64,000 bases of DNA from Comamonas antarctica (GTDB taxonomy: Bacteria; Pseudomonadota; Gammaproteobacteria; Burkholderiales; Burkholderiaceae_C), in the NCBI RefSeq assembly GCF_013363755.1, contig NZ_CP054840.1:4142722-4206721 (forward strand), read 5' to 3'. The position numbers were made by a program, and so were the translations under genes. The notes under the pieces were generated by a model. The model was given only the letters and a program-made list of their open reading frames with translations, was not told where the DNA came from and did no database searches. Shown in pieces: positions 10,296 through 18,362 of the stretch (its first letter is position 1; every line of letters begins with the position of its first letter).

Positions 10296-11085
10296 TTCCA
10301 TCGCCACCCGCAAGCCGACGCCGATCCTCGACATTGCCGATGTCAGCAAGGTGTTCCCCCTCAACGGCCGACCGATCCATGCGCTCAAGGACGTCAACCT
10401 GCAGATCCACAAGGGCGAGTTCATCTGCCTGATCGGCGCCTCGGGCTGCGGCAAGTCGACGCTGCTGCGCATCATGGGCGGCTTCGAGCCCGTCTCCACC
10501 GGCTCGGCGCGCATGTACCACGCGCCCATCCAGGCGCCCGGGCCGGAGCGCGGCATGGTGTTCCAGGACTACGGGCTGTTTCCCTGGCTCACGGTGCGCG
10601 AGAACATCGCTTTCGGGCCCAAGCAGCGCGGCCTACCCGCGGCGCGGCTCAAGGAGATCTCGGACCGCTTCGTGAACATGGTCGGTCTGGGCAAGTTCGC
10701 CGAGCATTTCCCGAACCAGCTGTCGGGCGGCATGAAGCAGCGCGTGTCGATTGCGCGCGCGCTGGCCAATGACTGCGAGGTGCTGCTCATGGACGAGCCG
10801 TTTGGCGCGCTCGACGCGCTGACGCGCGAGGTGCTGCAGCAGGAGCTGCTGGATATCTGGGAGAAGACCAAGCTGACGGTGATCTTCGTCACGCATGCGG
10901 TGGAGGAAGCCGTGCTGCTGGCCGACCGCGTGGTGGTGATGACCGCCGGCCCGGGCCGCGTGGAGCGCGACTACCGCATTCCGCTGGACCGCCCGCGCTG
11001 CATCACCGACCCCGAGTTCAACCTGGTGCGCCGCGAGCTGACCGAGATGCTCAGCAGCCACGTCTCGCTGCCCAAGGCCGCGTGA
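10288..11085 (+). CDS. ABC transporter ATPase (SsuB/TauB type)
   Basis: ATPase subunit of 265 aa. Walker A GASGCGKST, Q-loop region VFQDYGLFPW, signature LSGGMKQR, Walker B VLLMDEPFGALD and the switch His in VTHAVEEA are all present, so it should be active. Its stop overlaps the next start (TGATG). It powers the permease encoded immediately before it. Confidence 0.94.
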   Translation: MSDSIATRKPTPILDIADVSKVFPLNGRPIHALKDVNLQIHKGEFICLIGASGCGKSTLLRIMGGFEPVSTGSARMYHAPIQAPGPERGMVFQDYGLFPWLTVRENIAFGPKQRGLPAARLKEISDRFVNMVGLGKFAEHFPNQLSGGMKQRVSIARALANDCEVLLMDEPFGALDALTREVLQQELLDIWEKTKLTVIFVTHAVEEAVLLADRVVVMTAGPGRVERDYRIPLDRPRCITDPEFNLVRRELTEMLSSHVSLPKAA

Positions 11086-11894
11086 TGCTCGACAGCCTGC
11101 AGGCGCTGCCCCAGGCGCTGCGCGACGCGGCCTACGACAACACTGCTGCGGTGCCGGGCAGCGCGGCGCAGCTCGCGGATTTCGAGGCGCGCAGCGCGGC
11201 GCTGGCGGCGCGCGCCGAGGGCCTGCTTGACCAACGCTACGGGCCCGCCGAGCGCCAGCTCTACGACTACTTTCCAGGCTCGGCGGGCGCGCCCACGCTG
11301 CTGTTCATCCACGGCGGCTACTGGCAGATGCGCCACAAGAACAGCTTCCGCTTTGTCGCCGAAGGTGCGCTCGCGCGCGGCCTGCATGCGGCGCTGGTGG
11401 GCTACACGCTGGCGCCGCAGGCCAGTCTCATGCAGATCGTGCTGGAGGTGCGGCAAGGCATTGCCGCCGTGCGCGCGCAGGCGCTGGCACAGGGCGGCAG
11501 CGGCGAGATCCTGCTGTGCGGCTGGTCCGCGGGCGGGCATCTGACGGCCCTGGGCCTGCAGTGCGAAGGCGTGCGTGCGGGTCTGGGCATCAGCGGGATC
11601 TACGATCTGGCGCCGCTGCAGCAGACCTATCTGAACGCCGCGTTGCAGCTGACGCCTTCCGAAGTGCAGACGCTGAGCCCGTTGCGGCTGCCACCTGTGG
11701 GCAAGCCGTTCGTGACGGCTTTCGGCACGGCGGAGTTGCCGCAGCTGCAGGTGCAGAGCCAGGTGTTTGCACTGCACCGCCACGGCCATGCCGGCGGCTT
11801 GCTGCCCGTCGAGGGCGCGGACCATTTCAGCATCCTGAATGCGCTGGCGGATCCGCGGGGGGGGCTGCTGAACGAGTTGATGGACTATCGGTAA
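11085..11894 (+). CDS. Alpha/beta-hydrolase, arylformamidase-like
   Basis: Cytoplasmic hydrolase of 269 aa. The oxyanion-hole motif HGGYW and the nucleophile elbow GWSAGG (Ser) are those of the arylformamidase/esterase group; the terminal ADHFSIL supplies the likely catalytic His. I chose ATG 11085, which overlaps the ATPase stop; a GTG one codon upstream is possible. Last gene of the importer operon, so it probably hydrolyses the imported amide or ester. No kynurenine-pathway gene is near, so a role in tryptophan breakdown is doubtful. Confidence 0.85.
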   Translation: MLDSLQALPQALRDAAYDNTAAVPGSAAQLADFEARSAALAARAEGLLDQRYGPAERQLYDYFPGSAGAPTLLFIHGGYWQMRHKNSFRFVAEGALARGLHAALVGYTLAPQASLMQIVLEVRQGIAAVRAQALAQGGSGEILLCGWSAGGHLTALGLQCEGVRAGLGISGIYDLAPLQQTYLNAALQLTPSEVQTLSPLRLPPVGKPFVTAFGTAELPQLQVQSQVFALHRHGHAGGLLPVEGADHFSILNALADPRGGLLNELMDYR

Positions 11895-11917
11895 AAATCG
11901 TTCTTCAAACGATAGAG

Positions 11918-11943
11918 CCGTTCGCCCTGAGCCTGTCGAAGGG
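11918..11943. repeat. Dispersed intergenic repeat, copy 1
   Basis: CCGTTCGCCCTGAGCCTGTC and the following GAAGGG match the short element often scattered between genes in proteobacteria (reverse form CTTCGACAGGCTCAGGGCGAACGG-like). It lies between two convergent genes, where it may help end transcription. A second, partly duplicated copy is at 22044-22085. Confidence 0.55.
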
Positions 11944-12003
11944 CCGTCCAGGGCAATGCGCTTGCTCGTCCTTCGACCGGACCGCTATGGAGCAAATGGC
12001 GAC

Positions 12004-12681
12004 TCAAGCCGCCACCCGTCCCTGCCGCGCCGCCTGCAAGGTATGCAAGGTGATCTTCTTCACCTCGTCGCGGCTCACCGCAATATGCTTTTGCAGCAGC
12101 GCCTTGGTCTGCAAGGTGTCGCGGGCCAGCAGCGTGCGCAGGATCTGCGCATGCTCGTCGTAGGCCGCATCGATGCGGTAGTTGCGCGTGAATTCGAGGC
12201 GCCGCACGACGCGGATGCGTTCCGTGAGGTCGCAGTGGATGCGTGCCATCTCCAGGTTGCCGCTGGCATGCACCAGCGCCATGTGGAAGGCCTCATCCAT
12301 CTGCGAGACTTCGGCGCAGGCGGCGAGACGCTCGCCCCGGTCGACGCACCATAGCGCGCACAGCGGCGCCAGCCGTTGCGCGAGATCGGGCGCCGCGCCA
12401 AGCAGGTCGATGGCCGCGCATTCGAGCACCGAGCGCACGTCGTAGAGCTGCTCGAACACATGGAAGTCGATGCTGTTCACCAGCCAGCCGAGCTTGGGCA
12501 TGACCGAGATATAACCTTCGCGCTGCAGCCGCACCAGGGCCTCGCGGATCGGCGTGCGGCTCATGCCCAGCAGGGCGCTGACCTCGTTTTCGCTGAAGCG
12601 GTCGCCCGGCACGAAATGGAAGTTGTCTAGCGCCTGCTTTAGCTGCGCATATGCCGAGGCGGCAAGGCTGATCTGGGTCAC
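12004..12681 (-). CDS. GntR-family regulator, FCD subgroup
   Basis: Regulator of 225 aa. The N-terminal winged helix (RFSENEVSALLGMSRTPIRE, then LVRLQREGYI) is classic GntR; the rest is the all-helical FCD ligand domain with its conserved Asp/Arg and His positions (DEAFHMALVHASGN). I chose the GTG at 12681 because CAGGAGA lies 6-7 nt upstream; a longer TTG start at 12732 would run into atzF. It follows atzF by 32 bp in the same direction, so it is autoregulated if it binds the operator in front of atzF. Likely ligand: a substrate or intermediate of the allophanate route. Confidence 0.9.
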   Translation of the reverse strand: MTQISLAASAYAQLKQALDNFHFVPGDRFSENEVSALLGMSRTPIREALVRLQREGYISVMPKLGWLVNSIDFHVFEQLYDVRSVLECAAIDLLGAAPDLAQRLAPLCALWCVDRGERLAACAEVSQMDEAFHMALVHASGNLEMARIHCDLTERIRVVRRLEFTRNYRIDAAYDEHAQILRTLLARDTLQTKALLQKHIAVSRDEVKKITLHTLQAARQGRVAA

Positions 12682-12713
12682 GCAAGTCTCCTGATTTCTT
12701 GTAGTGGGGCGGT

Positions 12714-14519
12714 CTAGCGCAGGCTCTGGCAATAGGCGCGCCAGCCGCCAAACGCCGTGATGTCGGTGGCTTGCGCCAGCGCATGGCCTTCGCAGATGAA
12801 GCCCTTGCAGGTCGTGCCGTTGGCCAGCGTGACCGTGCCTATGCCCAGCGGTGCGGGCACGCCCGCGACAAAGCGGCCGAAGTGGGCCAGCGGCATGTCC
12901 CAGACCTCGACGGCAATCGCGGCGCCGTTCTGCACCGCGCCGCCTTCGCTGCGCGAAAGTCCGGGCTTGGGCGGCACCGTGCCCTGCAAGGCGTAGAGGC
13001 GGTAGTCGGCGCTGGTATGGGTGGCTTCGCGCAGGCGCGCGCCACAGGCCAGCAGTTCATGGTTCAGCGGCATGCCGTGCAGGTGCGCGCCGACCACGGC
13101 CACCGCCACCATGTCGCCCTGCGCCGCCACGCTCCAGGTGCCGGGTGCGGCGGTGGCACCGGCCTTGAGCCCGGTCACGCCCGCGGGCAGGCCGGCCTGC
13201 TGCTCGAGCTGCGCTGCCCAGCGCACCAGATCGGGCTCGCGCCAGCCTGGGGCGATCAGCGTGATGCCGAACGGCAGGCCGTCGGGTAGGCGGCGCGCGG
13301 GAATCGCGATCGCCGACCAGCCCAGCAGGTTCACGAAGTTGGTGTAGATGCCCATCTCCGAGTTGACGGCCATCGGGTCGGCCATGACTTCATCGATGCG
13401 CGGGTGGCGCGGTGCGGTGGGCACGCACAGCACGTCCCAGTCCTGCCAGAGCCGGTCGGCTTGCTGCTTGAGTTGCTGCAGCCGGTATTGCGCGGCAAAG
13501 GTGTCGGCCGCGGAAAACCGCTTCGCCACATCGAGCACGCTGCGCACCACCGGCACCATTTTCTCGGGCTGCTGTTCGTAGATGCTGCGCGCACCGACGA
13601 CGCGCTCGGCCACCCAGGGGCCGTGGTACAGCAGCTGCGCCACCTCGAACAGCGTGTCGAACGGGATTTCTTCGAGCTGCGCGGTCTGCGCCTGCAGTTG
13701 CGCGCAGAAATCCGCAAATGCGGCTTCATAGGCAGGCGACAGCGGGCGCGCTGCCGGTGTTGCCACGCGCAGCTGCGCCAGCGGCTTGTGCGCGGGCGCC
13801 ATGGGGCGCGCGCGCGAGTAGCCGTCGGCCGGGTCGTGGCCCTCCATCACCGACATGACGCTGGCGCTGTCCGCGACGGTGCAGGCCAGCACGCCAATGC
13901 AGTCCAGCGTGCGGCAGGCAGGCACCAAACCGGTGCCACTGACTGCACCAGGCGTGGGTTTGAGGCCGACGATCTGGTTGAAGCCCGCAGGCACGCGGCC
14001 CGAGCCCGCGGTATCGGTCGACAGTGCGAACGGCACCAGGCCGCGCGCCACGACCGATGCCGAACCCGAGCTCGAACCGCCGCTGATCAGGCGCGCGTCA
14101 AAGGTATTCGGCACCACGCCATAGGGCGAGCGCGTGCCGACCAGGCCGGTGGCAAACTGGTCGAGATTGGTTTTGCCCAGCACGATGGCACCGGCATTTC
14201 TGAGACGTTGGATCGCAAACGCATCGTTTTGCGCGACGTAGGCGAACTCCTCGCAGGCGGCAGTGGTGCGGAAACCCTCCACATCGATGTTGTCCTTGAC
14301 CGCGAACGGCACGCCATACAGCGGCATCTGTTCGCGTCCCAGCGCCTGCTCCAGCGCCAGCAGTTCGTCGATCTGGTCCTGCAGCTGTTCGGCGCTGGCA
14401 ATGCTGATCCAGGCGGTATCCGCTGCATCGCAGGCCAGCCGCTGCTGCTCCAGCAGTTCGGCAGGCGTTGCTCCCTGAGCATATGCGTTCTTCCAGTCTT
14501 CGAGGGTGCCGATCAGCAT
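12714..14519 (-). CDS. atzF: Allophanate hydrolase
   Basis: Converts allophanate to CO2 and ammonia. It is 601 aa, close to known AtzF proteins. The amidase-signature part has Lys75 (VKDNID), cis-Ser149 (SGGSSSGS) and nucleophile Ser173 (TDTAGSGR); the spacings of 74 and 24 residues equal those of the characterised Lys-Ser-Ser triad. Residues from about 470 form the C-terminal domain specific to allophanate hydrolase. I chose ATG 14519, which has GAAGG 8 nt upstream; an ATG at 14534 overlaps the operator. No urea carboxylase or biuret hydrolase gene is in the window, so the source of allophanate is open. Confidence 0.95.
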   Translation of the reverse strand: MLIGTLEDWKNAYAQGATPAELLEQQRLACDAADTAWISIASAEQLQDQIDELLALEQALGREQMPLYGVPFAVKDNIDVEGFRTTAACEEFAYVAQNDAFAIQRLRNAGAIVLGKTNLDQFATGLVGTRSPYGVVPNTFDARLISGGSSSGSASVVARGLVPFALSTDTAGSGRVPAGFNQIVGLKPTPGAVSGTGLVPACRTLDCIGVLACTVADSASVMSVMEGHDPADGYSRARPMAPAHKPLAQLRVATPAARPLSPAYEAAFADFCAQLQAQTAQLEEIPFDTLFEVAQLLYHGPWVAERVVGARSIYEQQPEKMVPVVRSVLDVAKRFSAADTFAAQYRLQQLKQQADRLWQDWDVLCVPTAPRHPRIDEVMADPMAVNSEMGIYTNFVNLLGWSAIAIPARRLPDGLPFGITLIAPGWREPDLVRWAAQLEQQAGLPAGVTGLKAGATAAPGTWSVAAQGDMVAVAVVGAHLHGMPLNHELLACGARLREATHTSADYRLYALQGTVPPKPGLSRSEGGAVQNGAAIAVEVWDMPLAHFGRFVAGVPAPLGIGTVTLANGTTCKGFICEGHALAQATDITAFGGWRAYCQSLR

Positions 14520-14531
14520 GATGAATACCTT

Positions 14532-14543
14532 CATGTATACAAG
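14532..14543. promoter_or_regulatory. Putative GntR/FCD operator, copy 2
   Basis: On the minus strand CTTGTATACATG, with the perfect core TGTATACA at 14534-14541. It covers about +2 to +13 of the predicted atzF transcript and matches the site at 8340-8351. Confidence 0.65.
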
Positions 14544-14554
14544 ATGCTGTGACA

Positions 14555-14572
14555 AAGCAGGTTGTGTGCCAG
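14555..14572 (-). promoter_or_regulatory. Sigma-54 promoter of atzF
   Basis: Minus-strand CTGGCACACAACCTGCTT: GG at 14570-14569 and GC at 14558-14557 are 10 bp apart. It differs from the consensus only slightly (CTGC for TTGC). The start should be near 14545. The pairing with the downstream dyad copies the layout at 8306-8351. Confidence 0.75.
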
Positions 14573-14707
14573 ATGCTGCCACGCGGCCCGTGGCGCTGAA
14601 CAATGGCGGCCAGCCCACGGCCATCGACGCCTTCCGCTTGGCGGAGGAAGTGTTCAAGGACATGGAGATCGGAGGCAGCGCGGGCGCCGGCGCGCGCTGC
14701 ATCGGCG

Positions 14708-15484
14708 TCAGTGCTTTTGCTGCGTCGCCAGATGGCGCTCCAGTGCCTGGCGTGCACGCTGGGCCTCACCGGCGCCGACACGCTCCTGCAGCACCGCCGC
14801 CACCTGCTGCAACTGCGCGCTGGTGAGCCCGACATTCAGGCTGATGCGCATATGCGACTGCAACTGCGAGTCGGCGCCTTCGAGCGCCGCAAGCATGCCC
14901 AGCGTGGCCAGTTCGCGGCTGTGCCAATCGAGGTTGTCGCGCTCGAAGATATCGCCGAACAAATGTGTTTTCAGGTACTCGTCCACCGCGGGCGCGAAGT
15001 CGAACAGCGCGCCCTTGACAGGGCCGCCCGACAGCCGCGTCTGGTTCGCGGTGCCCGCGGCCAGCAGGGCGTCGCCCTGGGGCGCGGCGCGGCTGGGCAG
15101 ATTGCCAGGGGCGTCGGCGATGCCGCGCTGCTGGCGCGATTGCAGCACCTGCATCAGCGCGCCCAGCGCATTGAGGCTGCGCGGGAAACCGGCATAGGCA
15201 TAGAGCTGGACCAGCACTTCCTTGATCTCGTTCACGCTGAGCCCTGCCGACAGGCCTTGCTCCAGCGCCGTCTTGAGCTGGTCGATAGCGCCGGCCGCGG
15301 CAAACGCCGAGATCGGCACGATGGCCTGCTGGCGCGCCGTGAGCGTGCTGGACTGGGTCTGCGGGATGCTTGGGTGCTGCATGGTGCGGGTCTCCTGCGC
15401 TGCATGTCCGGTGACTGCGATGCCGGCAAGGGCCGCCACGAGAAGGGCCTGGCCCAGTGCCTTATTTGCCTTCGTATTGTGCAT
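14708..15484 (-). CDS. Exported carboxymuconolactone-decarboxylase-family protein
   Basis: Protein of 258 aa with an N-terminal signal peptide (ALLVAALAGIAVTGHA). Two CMD-type helical domains follow: one around LSVNEIKEVLVQLYAYAGFP and one around LDWHSRELATLGMLAALEG. The family includes gamma-carboxymuconolactone decarboxylase and AhpD-like peroxidase partners; the AhpD CxxC is not seen, so thiol peroxidase function is unlikely. Its start overlaps the cupin gene by 23 bp, so both are one operon. The exact reaction is unknown. Confidence 0.85.
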   Translation of the reverse strand: MHNTKANKALGQALLVAALAGIAVTGHAAQETRTMQHPSIPQTQSSTLTARQQAIVPISAFAAAGAIDQLKTALEQGLSAGLSVNEIKEVLVQLYAYAGFPRSLNALGALMQVLQSRQQRGIADAPGNLPSRAAPQGDALLAAGTANQTRLSGGPVKGALFDFAPAVDEYLKTHLFGDIFERDNLDWHSRELATLGMLAALEGADSQLQSHMRISLNVGLTSAQLQQVAAVLQERVGAGEAQRARQALERHLATQQKH

Positions 15485-15944
15485 CGGTGACTTTCTCCAG
15501 CCATTGGACGTTCTGGCCCTGCTCGGTGGTACCGGTCACGGCCAGGTGGGTCATTGCGGCATGCGGCGCAGCGCCATGCCAGTGCTTGACGCCGGGCGGG
15601 CACCAGACGACATCGCCGGCGTGGATCTGCTGCACCGGCTTGCCCCATTCCTGCGTCAGGCCCGTGCCTGCCGTCACCAGCAGCCGCTGGCCGCGCGGAT
15701 GGGTATGCCAGGCCGAGCGCGCGCCGGGCGCAAACGTCACGCGGCCGCCCGAGGCATTGATCTCGCCGTTGGCGGGCCAGACTGGCTCCACCTGCACCTG
15801 GCCGGTGAAGTATTCGGCCGAGCCCATGCTGGCCTGCTGCGTGCCGGCACGCGTGATCTCCTGCGGCGCCGCGCCCGCGGCAGCCGCATGCAGTGCCGTG
15901 GCCGTCGCCGCGCACAACGCACTTTTCAGAAGGGGTTTCTTCAT
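15462..15944 (-). CDS. Exported cupin, hydroxynitrile-lyase-like
   Basis: Small one-domain cupin of 160 aa. The metal-site motif HTHPRGQ and the later KHWHGAA give the three His and one Gln of the manganese site in bacterial cupin hydroxynitrile lyases, and the C-terminal KVTDAQYEGK matches the same group. Residues 1-30 form a signal peptide (MKKPLLKSALCAATATALHA), so this version is exported, unlike the cytosolic studied enzymes. I chose ATG 15944; upstream in-frame ATGs would remove the signal. Many members of the family have unknown natural substrates. Confidence 0.85.
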   Translation of the reverse strand: MKKPLLKSALCAATATALHAAAAGAAPQEITRAGTQQASMGSAEYFTGQVQVEPVWPANGEINASGGRVTFAPGARSAWHTHPRGQRLLVTAGTGLTQEWGKPVQQIHAGDVVWCPPGVKHWHGAAPHAAMTHLAVTGTTEQGQNVQWLEKVTDAQYEGK

Positions 15945-16020
15945 GGTCTTGCATTCCGGTATTGATGACCCGGGCCACTTTAGAACCTGCGGCATTGGTT
16001 GATAAGATGGAAAAATCCGC

Positions 16021-16034
16021 ATGCACCCGTGCAT
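16021..16034. promoter_or_regulatory. Inverted repeat in front of lysR
   Basis: ATGCAC-CC-GTGCAT is a perfect dyad 11 bp before the LysR start and about 77 bp upstream of the divergent cupin gene. It may be the site of LysR autocontrol. Confidence 0.4.
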
Positions 16035-16045
16035 CGAATTCACCA

Positions 16046-16945
16046 ATGCAAAAACCCAATCTGAATGATCTGCAGGCCTTTGTGACCGTGGCGCGCGAAC
16101 GCAGCTTCACGCGCGCCGCGGCGCAGCTGGGCATGTCGCGCTCGGCGCTGAGCCACTGCATGCGCACGCTCGAGGAGCGGCTGGGCCTGCGGCTGCTGAC
16201 GCGCACCACGCGCAGCGTCTCCACCACCGAAGCCGGCGCGCGCCTGCTGGCGACGGTGGCGCCGCGGTTGCAGGAAATCGATCTCGAAATCGGCTCGCTG
16301 GCCGCGCTGCGCGACCAGCCCGCGGGCACGGTGCGCATCACCGCGCATGACCATGCCATCACCACCGCGCTGTGGCCGCGGCTCATGCCGCTGATGCAGC
16401 AGTACCCCGATGTGCAGATCGAGCTCAGCGTCGACTATGCAATGACCGACATCGCGGCGCAGCGCTTCGATGCGGGCGTGCGCACCGGCAACCGCGTCGA
16501 CAAGGACATGATTGCCGTGCCCATCGCGCCCGAGCTGCGCATGGCGGTGGCGGCGTCGCCGCAATACCTCGAGGGCAGGCGCCTGCCCAAGCAGCCGCAG
16601 GATCTGGTGCAGCACCGCTGCATCAACCTGCGGCTGCCCACGCATGGCGGCCTCTACGCCTGGGATTTCGAGAAGAAGGGACAGGCCCTGAATGTGCGTG
16701 TGCCGGGCCAGGCGACCTTCAACAACACCTATCTGATGCTGCAGGCGGCGCTGGACGGCATGGGCTTCGCGTATGTGCCCTGGGACATCATGGCGCCGCA
16801 CATTGCCGCGGGCCGGCTGGTGCCGGTGCTCGAGGACTGGTGGCCGACCTTTCCCGGCTACCACCTCTACTACGCCAACCGCCGGCAGCTGGCGCCCGCG
16901 CTGGCGCTGGTGGTCGAGGCACTGCGCTACCGCAAGCCCGCTTAG
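16046..16945 (+). CDS. LysR-family regulator (CrgA/AaeR-like)
   Basis: Regulator of 299 aa. The N-terminal winged helix (ERSFTRAAAQLGMSRSALSH) and the substrate-binding domain opening GTVRITAHDHAITTALWPRL fit the large LysR subgroup that includes CrgA. I prefer the ATG at 16046; a start 13 codons upstream (16007) is possible, and neither has a clear ribosome site. It diverges from the cupin/CMD operon across 101 bp and probably controls it. Confidence 0.88.
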   Translation: MQKPNLNDLQAFVTVARERSFTRAAAQLGMSRSALSHCMRTLEERLGLRLLTRTTRSVSTTEAGARLLATVAPRLQEIDLEIGSLAALRDQPAGTVRITAHDHAITTALWPRLMPLMQQYPDVQIELSVDYAMTDIAAQRFDAGVRTGNRVDKDMIAVPIAPELRMAVAASPQYLEGRRLPKQPQDLVQHRCINLRLPTHGGLYAWDFEKKGQALNVRVPGQATFNNTYLMLQAALDGMGFAYVPWDIMAPHIAAGRLVPVLEDWWPTFPGYHLYYANRRQLAPALALVVEALRYRKPA

Positions 16946-16969
16946 CGGCGCGGGCGGGCGGTCTTCATT

Positions 16970-18337
16970 TCAGGCCGCAAGAGCCTGTTCGGCGCGCGCC
17001 GCGCGCGCCAGCGCCGCCGGGTGCTGCGGCCGCGCCAGGCCCAGGTGCTCGCGCAGCGTGCGGCCCGCGTATTCGGTGCGGAACAGGCCGCGGCGGCGCA
17101 GCTCGGGCAGCACCAGTTCGATGAAGTCGTCGAGGCCGCCGGGAAACCACGGGCCCATGATGTTGAAGCCGTCGGCGCCGCCTTCCTCGAACCATTGCTG
17201 CAATTGGTCGGCAATGGTCTTGGGCGTGCCCACCACCTGCTGGTGGCCGCGCGCGCCCGCGATCTTCAGGTACAGCTGGCGGATCGACAGGCCGTCGCGG
17301 CGCGCGAGATCGATGAGCAGGCGCTGGCGGCTTTGCGGGCCCTCGGTGGGCGGCAGCTCGGGCAGCGGGCCGTCGACGGGATAGCCCGACAAGTCCACGC
17401 CGCCCGAGATGCCCGCTAGCAGCGAGAGCCCGACCACCGGATCGATCAGCGACTGCAACTGTTCGAACTTCGCCTCGGCTTCCTCCTGCGTGCGGCCGAC
17501 CACGGGAAAGATGCCGGGCATGATCTTCACGTCGTCGGGATGGCGGCCGTAGTGCTGCACGCGGGCCTTGATGGCGGCATAGAAGCTCTGCGCCTCGGCA
17601 AAGGTCTGATGCGCGACAAAGATCACCTCGGCGGTGCGCGCCGCCAGCTCGCGCCCGTCTTCGGAGGCGCCGGCCTGCACCACCACCGGGCGGCCCTGCG
17701 GCGAACGCGCGACGTTGAGCGGGCCGCGCACCTGGAAATGCGGGCCCTTGTGGTTCAGCGGGTGCAACTTGCTGGCATCGAAGTAGCTGCCGCTTTGCTG
17801 GTCGCGCACGAAGGAGTCGTCTTCCCAGCTGTCCCACAGGCCGGTCACCACGTCGTGGAATTCGGCGGCGCGGCGGTAGCGGTCGGCATGCGCGAACTGG
17901 TCGCTGCGGTTGAAATTCAGCGCCTCGGCCTTGGTCGCCGACGTCACCAGGTTCCAGCCCGCGCGCCCGCCCGAGATCTGGTCGAGCGAGGCGAACTTGC
18001 GCGCCAGGTTGTGGGGCTCGTGGTAGCTGGTGGAGGCGGTGGCGATCAGGCCGATGCGCTCGGTCACGGCGGCCAGGGCCGACAGCAGCGTCAGCGGCTC
18101 GAACTGGTCGCTGCGCGCGGTGCGCGCCAGCGCCTCGAGATTTTCCGAGCGCACCGCCACGCCGTCGGCCAGGAACACCGCGTCGAACTTCGCGGCCTCG
18201 GCCTTCTGCGCCAGTTGCACGTAATGGCGGAAATTGACGCCGGCATCGGCCTGGGCCCCGGGGTGGCGCCAGCCGGCGATGTGGTGGCCGGTCTGCATCA
18301 GGAAGGCACCCAGCTTGATCTGCTTCTTGGTGGTCAT
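16970..18337 (-). CDS. LLM-class FMN-dependent monooxygenase (NtaA/SnaA/DszA type)
   Basis: Flavin monooxygenase of 455 aa, the usual length for the NtaA/DmoA subgroup. It shows KLGAFLMQTGHHIAGWRHP at the N-terminus, then RIGLIATASTSYHEP and GRAGWNLVTS, which line the FMN pocket. These enzymes use reduced FMN from a separate reductase to oxidise sulfonates, sulfides or aminopolycarboxylates. It is the last gene of an operon with an ABC importer; that set is normally for sulfur scavenging. No flavin reductase is adjacent. Confidence 0.92.
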   Translation of the reverse strand: MTTKKQIKLGAFLMQTGHHIAGWRHPGAQADAGVNFRHYVQLAQKAEAAKFDAVFLADGVAVRSENLEALARTARSDQFEPLTLLSALAAVTERIGLIATASTSYHEPHNLARKFASLDQISGGRAGWNLVTSATKAEALNFNRSDQFAHADRYRRAAEFHDVVTGLWDSWEDDSFVRDQQSGSYFDASKLHPLNHKGPHFQVRGPLNVARSPQGRPVVVQAGASEDGRELAARTAEVIFVAHQTFAEAQSFYAAIKARVQHYGRHPDDVKIMPGIFPVVGRTQEEAEAKFEQLQSLIDPVVGLSLLAGISGGVDLSGYPVDGPLPELPPTEGPQSRQRLLIDLARRDGLSIRQLYLKIAGARGHQQVVGTPKTIADQLQQWFEEGGADGFNIMGPWFPGGLDDFIELVLPELRRRGLFRTEYAGRTLREHLGLARPQHPAALARAARAEQALAA

Positions 18338-18362
18338 GGAAGGCTTTCGGTGGAAGTGGAAA

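Noticed and set aside
14590..14707. Coding-like plus-strand stretch (LNNGGQPTAIDAFRLAEEVF, then KDMEIGG) between atzF and the CMD gene
   Set aside because: It has believable composition and may be the tail of a lost gene, but I recognise no family and it has no start; too little to call.
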